A model generated the notes under the pieces. The model ran no database searches and was not told the DNA's origin. It saw only the letters and a list, made by a program, of their open reading frames with translations. The position numbers were made by a program, and so were the translations under genes. A DNA stretch of 64,000 bases from Scilla litardierei (lineage: Eukaryota > Streptophyta > Magnoliopsida > Asparagales > Asparagaceae): the NCBI GenBank assembly GCA_030789695.1, contig CM061142.1:152603266-152667265 (forward strand), in the 5' to 3' direction. Each line of letters starts with the position of its first letter. Position 1 is the first letter of the stretch. This document shows, in pieces, positions 55,901 to 64,000 of this stretch.

Positions 55901-56562
55901 CATTTTACAGTACTAGAATTTATCTTCAGGATAAACTCACCTGATATTCTTTTTTCCTAAAGTGGATAAACATTGTAGCTGCATGACAGAACCCCCTATA
56001 GTTTCTAAAATTCATTGTCTACATCAAGAAAGAAAATCATTTCCATGTGAATTCAGGCCTTGTTCAATTATAAGTGACAATGGAATTCCCTTTTCTTCTA
56101 ATGACACCGAATTTTTATATTTATAGAGAAGCTTGAAAAGTATTTAATGATAGGATCTAATTCTTAAATAGATTAGAAGTGCATACGCTACAAAGAAATT
56201 CAGTGACACAATGCTTCTGTAGCCAAATTCTTTTTGACCTTCTCTTAACCATATAGCACCTTTTTTTGTTTGTCTACATATGAATCTTGGATAATCTGGC
56301 ATCAGTTTTGAGTTTCAGAAGCATGTGAAGCATTAGCATGAGTTCTCAGCATGTTGTATTGATACATCCAAATTAACTGCATTATAGTGACATCCTTATA
56401 ACTTGTGCAAGATGTTTTCCCCTTAGGTTCAAACATAAGAAGGCCTTTTATCACGATGGACAAAGCATGGGTCAACCTACAAAGGTTTTGTAAATTTAGT
56501 TTATTAGGTCATAGTTATAATCACTAGTGCATGATTATTAATACATTTATGTTTTTTCTAGA
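52991..56562. other. Mostly non-coding, possible CACTA 5' region
   Basis: AT-rich. At 53620-53990 is a C/A-rich stretch with a perfect 21-bp tandem pair (CGACCTGAAGGCCGCCGTCG at 53851 and 53872), followed by CAATCAAAAAGTAAGG, which could be a splice donor. It may be the 5'UTR of the transposase gene that starts at 56563, but nothing proves it. The 99-aa ORF at 53699-53998 is not recognised. Confidence 0.4.
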
Positions 56563-57460
56563 ATGACAGAAGACTATAAGCAAGCCGCTCGAAATTTTAT
56601 CTTCAGTCATGCAGAAAGAGAGGGGAATCCAGAAAAAATTAGGTGTCCTTGCTATAAATGTAGGAACCTTATTTGGCATTCGCCTAGGTGTGTTGTGTCA
56701 CACTTGATTTGTTTTGGAATTAATCCAACATATGATGTATGGATTTTTCATGGGAAAGCACGTCCTTTACAAAATAAAGCTACTGAAGTGACGAATACAT
56801 ACAGGATGTTCTTAGATGCACAAATTGGCGACGAGGAGATTGAAGATCATACAAATGAGAGACATGGGGAAGGGGTTAAGGAAATGTTGGAAGATGTTGA
56901 AATTCCTTTATATCCTGGTTGTGAAAGCTACACAACGTTGTCGGCAACAATTCTTTTGTATAAACACAAAGCTCGGAATTGTTACGGAACTTCTTAAACT
57001 TCTGAAGGATATGTTGCCCAAGGAAAACACACTTCCTGATTCAACAGATGCAACAAAGAAGTTGCTTAAAATATTTTGTTTAGGCTATACGCGGATACAT
57101 GCATGTGCAAATGATTGTTGTCTTTTTACAAAAGATAATGCACATATGACTCTTGCCCTAAATGCGGCAAGTCTCGTTGGAAAGGGAACAAGGCAAAGGA
57201 AGATGGAAAGCAGACAAAAATACCAGTAAAGGTTGCTAGATACTTTCCAATCATACCAAGGCTGAAAAGAATGTTTAGGGACCCTGAAACAGCAGAACAA
57301 CTAAGATGACATTACACTCATAAGAGCGATGATAATAAATTGCGACATCCAGCAGATTCTTCTCAATGGGCCACAATTGATAAAATGTATCCTGAGTTTG
57401 CCGTTGACCCGCAAAATTTAAGGCTTGGCCTTGCAACTGATGGATTTAATCCGGTTATCA
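56563..57460 (+). pseudogene. CACTA (En/Spm-type) transposase N-terminal part, truncated and frameshifted
   Basis: Starts after a TTTTTTCTAG acceptor-like sequence with MTEDYKQAARNFIFSHAERE, then RCPCYKCRNLIWHSP and VVSHLICFGINPTYDVWIFH. This is the transposase-associated domain (PF13963) that opens TNP2-type transposases. A second frame gives ATKKLLKIFCLGYTRIHAC, matching the start of the TNP2 catalytic region, with a degraded knuckle. A third has DNKLRHPADSSQWATID and LRLGLATDGFNPV. After FNPV, where a functional protein continues into the DDE core, similarity stops near 57455. It cannot encode an active enzyme. Confidence 0.85.
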
Positions 57461-57639
57461 TCATCATCATCTTTAGGATTGCCATCCCCATCATCATCTT
57501 GTGCGGGATAAGCAGTAGATAGCAATCACCTTTGTTACGACCAAAGATCTGAACGGCGTTAGAAACCTAAGCCAACAAAATACTATGGCGAAGCGGTCCA
57601 CTCAACCACTCCTAGAAAATTGGACATTAGCCACGGACA

Positions 57640-58012
57640 AATCAGCAGCTAATGCCATGAAATCTGTGCCAAATTCGCATTAGCCACATATTCTTAGAAA
57701 TTCCGTGGCAGAAAGTGGCGTGTCAAATGGGAAAAATTCCGTGGCAAATGAAATACGGTCCGTGGCAGATACATTAGTCACGAACATCCGTGGCTAATGT
57801 GATTCATATGATAACGGGATACATGCCCTCATTAGCCATGAAACAGGCCGTGGCAAAACAATCAGTGGCTAAATAGTATTAGCCACAGAAGATCGGTGGA
57901 TAATGTAAACATTATCCACGGACTGGCAATGGCTAAATCTCATTAGCCACAACCAGTCTTTGTGACTTTCCGTGGCTAATAAGGTTAGCCACAGCCAGCC
58001 TGTGGTTAATGA
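57640..58012. repeat. Cluster of ATTAGCCAC / GTGGCTAAT repeats (CACTA-type subterminal region)
   Basis: About fifteen direct and inverted copies of ATTAGCCAC or GTGGCTAAT and close variants (TCCGTGGC, CATTAGCCACA), spaced about 15-40 bp apart. They differ from the AGTTGTAA set at 52581, so they probably belong to a different CACTA family. A CACTA terminal sequence was not found beside them. Confidence 0.65.
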
Positions 58013-58044
58013 TTAATTTTTAAAAAAATAAAAAATCATAAAAA

Positions 58045-58955
<911 letters not shown>

Positions 58956-59099
58956 TTAAACAGAAACTAAGTATTAATTTGATTAGGGAACATGAAATAT
59001 CCGGGTTTATTCACTCAGAGAGATGTCAATTAACAATAACTAAAAATAAGAAAATCATGCTTGAGACAAATCTAATTTTTTCTTAGAGAGAACCCATAT

Positions 59100-59496
59100 G
59101 ATTATTTCAGAACCGAGAGTATTGACACTGGTATAATGCCAACATCATGTTACAATTCATGTATCAGTTAGACATTCTTCTGAAGGACTCAATATGACGA
59201 TTTCATCACGAAATGCGAAAGAAATTCGTGGGTTCTTACCTCCAGCCATTGCTTTCGATAAACAGGTAAACTTTCTGACAGATCTTTCTCTTCTCAGTCT
59301 CAGATCACTCCTATATGATGGTGTATTTCTGAAAACTCGACTGAATAGACTGAGGGACCAAACCCCCTATTTATAGATGTTTAATCCGTTCCATCAACGA
59401 TAGTAAACTGATTAATTTCAGTTTATTGGGAGGGAGTGGTTATTACAACTGTGGATCACACCAACGGGAGAATTTTCCAACAGAAAAATTCCAACA
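59100..59496 (-). repeat. 3' LTR of the rightmost copia element, far end uncertain
   Basis: On the minus strand the purine tract AAGTGGGAGAA is followed by TGTTGGAATTTTTCTGTTGG at 59496, the LTR start. A TATA box (TATAAATAGG) lies at about 59377-59368. The end toward 59100 is a guess because no second LTR is visible. Confidence 0.6.
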
Positions 59497-59765
59497 TTCT
59501 CCCACTTGATCCACGTAAACCATTATTCCCAGTAAGAAACAAAATACATGAATCATGGCGATAATTCCTTTTTAAAAAGCAAGTATTATCTTCTATGTAT
59601 TACAATGTATTATGTTTCTCAACAATAGGATATATATCTTAATGAATAAACCCTACGTTTATTCATGGTCCAAACTTAATGATCTTTCTCACAATAATGT
59701 ATCTAAATGTGCACAACCACAATGAGAAAGCATCACAACAAGAATTTCATTAAATAATAATGTTA

Positions 59766-61246
59766 TTACAACGAGAAACCAAGTCCCATTTTATCCACAT
59801 GATCCTTAAATTTCATTGGTGGCATGCCTTTAGTTAAAGGATCTGCAATCATTAAATTAGTCCGAATATGTTCAATGACGATTGATTTATCCCTAACCCT
59901 CTGTTTTATGGCTAAGTACTTGATGTCAATGTGCCTACTTCGGCTACCAATTTTATTGTTGTTAACCATGAAGATAGCAGATGTATTGTCACAATACATT
60001 CTTAGTGGTCTAGAAATAGAATCCATAATTCTAAGTCTAGTGATGAAATTCTTAATTCATACACCATGTGATGTAGCCTCAAAACAAGATATGAACTCGG
60101 CTTCCATGGTGGAAGTAGCAATCAATGTCTGTTTTGCACTTCTCCATGATACAGCCCCACCGGCTAATAAAAATATGTATCCAGAAGTTAATTTTCGAGA
60201 ATCAACACATCCAGCAAAGTCTGAAATAGAGTAGCCAATGACTTCCAAGTTGTCTGTCCGTCTGTACATGAGCATATAGTCTCTGGTTCCCTTAAGGCAT
60301 CTCATTACTTTCTTTGCAGCTCTCCAATGTTCAATGCCTAGATTACTCTGATATCATCCCAACATCCCAACAACAAATGCAATGTCAGGTCTAGTGCAAA
60401 CCTGAGCATACATTAGGCTTCCAACAGCAGAAGCATAAGGAATTTTTATCATTTGTTCCCGCTCAAGGTCATTCTTTGGGCATTGGTTCAAATTGAACCT
60501 ATCACCTTTCATGATGGGAGCTATACTTGGTGAACAATCCTTCATCCGAAACCTCTCTAGAACTTTATTAATATATGTCTCTTCAGACATTCCCATAGTA
60601 CAACGCATTCTGTCAAGATGTATCTTAATTCCAATAACATAAGATGCATCTCCCAGATCTTTCATATCAAAGTTTCTAGAGAGATATTGTTTCACCTCAT
60701 ATAGCATTCCCTTATCATTACTTGCAAGCAAAATGTCATCCATGTATAGAATTAAAAAACAAATCTTGCTCCCACTGACCTTCTGGTATATACATTGATC
60801 CACAACATTTTCTTCAAATCCAAATGAAGATATAACATCATGAAATTTTAAATACCATTGACGTGAGGCTTGTTTCAATCCATATATGGATTTGTTGAGC
60901 TTGCAAACCAAGTGCTCACCGTTACTAGAGGAATATCCTTCAGGTTGCTTCATATATACCTCTTCCTCTATGTCTCCATTAAGAAAAGCCGTTTTCACAT
61001 CCATTTGGTGCAAGTCCATATCAAAGTGTGCAACTAATGCCATGATTATGCGAAGAGAATCTTTCTTTGATACAGGAGAAAATATCTCCTTGTAATCGAT
61101 TCCTTCCTTCTGAATGAATCCTTTGGCAACGAATCTGGCCTTTTATCTCTCAATGTTACACAACGAGTCTTTCTTTGTTTTAAAGACCCATTTGCATCCA
61201 ACGGCTTTCGCCCCTTCTGGTAACTCAACAAGGTCACATACCCCAT
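59766..61246 (-). pseudogene. Copia RT and RNase H, minus strand, few breaks
   Basis: RT is nearly whole: DLHQMDVKTAFLNGDIEEEV, LNKSIYGLKQASRQWYLKFH, active site LILYMDDILLAS (YMDD), DMKDLGDASYVIGIKI and SAVGSLMYAQVCTRPDIAF (61043-60354). RNase H follows: TSGYIFLLAGGAVSWRSAKQ, TMEAEFISCFEA, LRMYCDNTSAIFMVNNN and NLMIADPLTKGMPPMKF (60305-59766). Stops occur near 60350 and 60050. The condition is better than that of the other copia copies here. Confidence 0.9.
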
Positions 61247-62286
61247 TTGATGCCATCGAATTCATCTCATCTTTCATAGCATCATGCCATAAGTTTGATT
61301 CTTTCGAACTAATGTCTTGTGAAAACGTCTCAGGGTCATTTTCGGCTCAAACATTAAAGTCCGACTCCTGTAGATACACAACATAATCACTAGATATTGC
61401 TGATTTTCTTGTCCTAGTAAATCTTCTTAATGCTGCATCAACATTCTCTTGAAGATCATGTTGATCAACTGGTTGATCATCCATCAGCGGTTCTTCTTGA
61501 ACAACAGGTTGTTCAATCGCTTCCAGTGTTTCTTGACAACTTGAACTGCTGGAACAATATCAACATATGGTGTTTCCATTTGTCTATTAATACTCGTTTG
61601 CACTCGAGGGGCACTACTAATGACAAACATTCGATCAGTTGATGTGGATGGCTGATTACCATTATGACCTCTTTAAGGAATAGTGTCATGTAATTGATCA
61701 CTCCTAGTGATCATGTCATTCTCAAGAAATTTCGTGTTTCTTGATTCCACAATCCTAGTGCTATGAGATGGACAATAGAACCTGTATCCTTTGGACCGTT
61801 CGGCATATCCAATGAAATATCCACTAATAGTCCTAGGATCCAGTTTCTTCTCTTTTGGATTGTACACTCTTACTTCAGAAGGGCATCCCCAAATGCATAC
61901 ATGGCGCAAACTTGGTTTCCAACCTTTCCATAACTCAAAAGGCGTCTTTGGGACAGACTTAGTTGGAACTCGGTTTAATATGTATGCTGCCGTTTTAAGA
62001 GCTTCAGTCCATAAGGATATAGGAAATTTGGCATTACTGCGCATACTCCTAACCATCTCCATTAAAGTCATGTTTCTTCTTTCAGCTACACCATTCTCAC
62101 TAGGAGATCCTGGATTGGTGTACTGAGCAACTATTCCGTACTCTTGAAGAAACCTAGCAAATGGACCAGGTGCTTGACTACCTTCAGTGTATCTACCATA
62201 ATACCCTCGTCCTCTATCAGTTCTTACGATTTTAATTTGTTTTTCACATTATTTCTCTACTTCTGCCTTAAAAACTTTAAAGGCAC
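61247..62286 (-). pseudogene. Copia integrase, minus strand
   Basis: The segment 62071-61673 reads MTLMEMVRSMRSNAKFPISL, WTEALKTAAYILNRVPTKSV and CIWGCPSEVRVYNPKEKKLD, the integrase C-terminal half. The catalytic part lies between 62300 and 62070 with a stop near 62245. The region from 61660 to 61250 links integrase to RT and has further breaks. Confidence 0.85.
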
Positions 62287-63553
62287 TTAACGCTTCACTT
62301 TTGTGATGAAGCAAGTAGATATGCATGAAACATGAAAATCGTCAATAAAGGAGATAAAGTATTTCGGACCACTTATGTCCATGTCTGGACAACAAATATT
62401 TGAATGAATGATTTCAAGCAATTCGGAATTTCTGTGCGCACCCTTCTTAGATATCTTGGTCTGCTTTCCCTTTATGCAGTCCACACAAATCTCAAAGTCA
62501 GCAAAATCCAAAGTACTAAGTACTCCTTCATTTACTAACTTCTTGATTCTATCTTTGGAGATATGTCCCAATCTCCGGTGCCATAACATAGAAGATTCCT
62601 CATTCATAACACATCTTTTTATGCCAGCATTAACATGCATAACAGCATTGTTTTGCAAATTAAACATAAATAGACCATTACATAACATGCCATTTTCAAC
62701 AATATCTGAATTATAACATAAACTGAATGATGTTCCATGGAAATTAAAAACATAACCCAAAGGCAATAGTCTTGAAACTGAAATCAGATTCCTGGAAAAA
62801 CCAGGTACATAAAATACATTATGCAAAAGCAAAACAAAGCCACTAGATAAAATAAGCCGGCATGTTCCAAAAAATTCGACAACTGAGCGCATTTTGTTTC
62901 CTGAGAAAATGTCGTATTCATTTCCCGCTGGTTTCCACAGGTTTGTCATACACTGCAAAGTTGTTGAAACATGGATTGAAGAACTAGAGTCAATCCACCA
63001 TGTGTCACAATGAAAATCAGTCATATTTGATTTAAAACAGACAAGGAAGATTGAGTTACCTTTTTTCTTACGCCACTGAAGGAACTTAAGACAATCCTTC
63101 TTCATGTGCCCCTTCTTTTTACAGAAGAAGCACTTAGGCTCCTTAGCAATTCCTCCCTTAACAGGCGTTTTCCCCTTTCCCTTAAATTTAGGATGTCTAT
63201 CATCTTTCTTATTGGTTGTCATTAACACACTCTCTCCATGCTCCATGATCAACCGACCTTCCTCCTGAACACACATGGTCAAAAGTTCGTTCATTGACCA
63301 CTTATCCTTATGTGTGTTATAGGATATTTTGAAAGGTCCGAATTGATGCGGGAGAGTGTTCAAAATGTAATGGACCAACAAGCTGTCAGACATCTCAACC
63401 TCCAACTTTTTGAGTTGAGCCGCAATATCCCACATATGCATGATGTGCTCACGCACACCTCCAAGACCAGTAAGCTTTATCGACAAAAACTTTCCAATGA
63501 GAGTACTCGCAAGTGCCTTATCAGAGCTCTGGAACTGCTCGTCAAGGGCCTTT
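62287..63553 (-). pseudogene. Copia gag, protease and pre-integrase, long open frame
   Basis: One frame is open from about 63553 to 62287. The gag C-terminal part (HIMHMWDIAAQLKKLEVEMS, LLVHYILNTLPHQFGPFKIS) leads to a knuckle CFFCKKKGHMKKDC near 63125. The protease region follows (TWWIDSSSSIHVSTTLQ; D-S-S where D-S-G is usual). The integrase zinc part is LWHRRLGHISKDRIKKLVNE and CVDCIKGKQTK. Gag is cut at its N-terminal side by an LTR that begins at 63555. Confidence 0.9.
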
Positions 63554-63554
63554 T

Positions 63555-64000
63555 GTTAGGATCGCCTTACCCTTGCAATACTAACAACACACACTAGGGG
63601 TGAATAGTGTAATGGCAATAAAATAGTCCAATTAAAATTAAACTTGCAAATGCGGAATTATAAATGCAAGAGGAATCAAAAGGCACAATCAATCCAAACG
63701 CAGACACAAAGTTTTACCCTGGTTCCCCAAACTTGGGTACATCCAGCCACACCAATATTCACTATAATCCCACACAGAGAAGTGAATACAAATCTCATAA
63801 GGAGATACCCCTCAAAGAGGATTTATGCCCTACACAAGGACCCAACCAATCCTACACGAGGATCAAGACTCCCACACAGAGAATCACTAACTCCCACTCA
63901 GAGAATTAGGGTTAGCCCTACAATAGGACACTAAACTCCCACAAAGAGAGTTACTCCCACAAAGAGAGTTATTCCCACAAAGAGAATATCCTAGTCCCAC
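63555..64000 (+). mobile_element. Start of another LTR element inserted in copia gag, runs off the window
   Basis: The copia frame (KALDEQFQSSDKALAST, read leftward) ends at a T-run, and a new sequence begins TGTTAGGATCGCC at 63555, with TG as for an LTR. It contains CTGGTTCCCCAAACTTGGGT and, at 63930-63990, three direct copies of CTCCCACAAAGAGAGTTA. There is no coding capacity. Its other end is beyond 64000, so identity as an LTR is not proven. Confidence 0.55.

Overview
This window is nuclear DNA of a flowering plant. The evidence is a five-exon group I WRKY gene, a four-exon CHX-type cation/H+ antiporter gene, and a dense fill of plant Ty1/copia, Ty3/gypsy-type, LINE, SINE, MITE and CACTA sequence. 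The species cannot be named from sequence alone. I see no bacterial, organellar or viral segment.

Layout. 1-3169: a decayed copia element whose 3' end (3'UTR, 119-bp LTR and flank) is repeated three times in tandem. 3170-12935: a host segment of about 1 kb present twice. The left copy is split by a 7.7-kb non-autonomous LTR element (gag only, a 95-bp tandem array, and an antisense ORF of the gypsy-type transposase family); the right copy holds a Mutator-type MITE with a 9-bp target duplication. 14443-21457 (+): the WRKY2-like gene, with a SINE and a TRIM-like element in intron 2 and a GC-AG intron inside the second WRKY domain. 22238-29353: a complete but dead copia element with CTCTC target duplications and an extreme poly-C/poly-G leader. 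About 30200-35640: a dead L1-type LINE. 35674-36057: a fold-back MITE. 36929-37575: tandem repeats of about 290 bp. 37576-41247: a second gag-remnant LTR element whose two flanks do not match. 41248-47443 (-): a copia element split by a probable 2.56-kb solo LTR. 48787-51758 (-): the CHX gene. 52581-58010: pieces of CACTA-type transposons. 58045-58916 (-): exons of a CHD1/CHR5-type chromatin remodeller. 59100-63554 (-): another copia element, itself interrupted by an LTR that starts at 63555.

Only two host genes look intact: WRKY2-like (653 codons in my model) and CHX (805 codons). Both exon models keep frame across every junction. They are unrelated in function and lie about 27 kb apart, separated by nested transposons. 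The rest is repeat sequence in various states of decay. Several insertions can be ordered in time because an empty duplicate of the target or a clean target-site duplication is visible.
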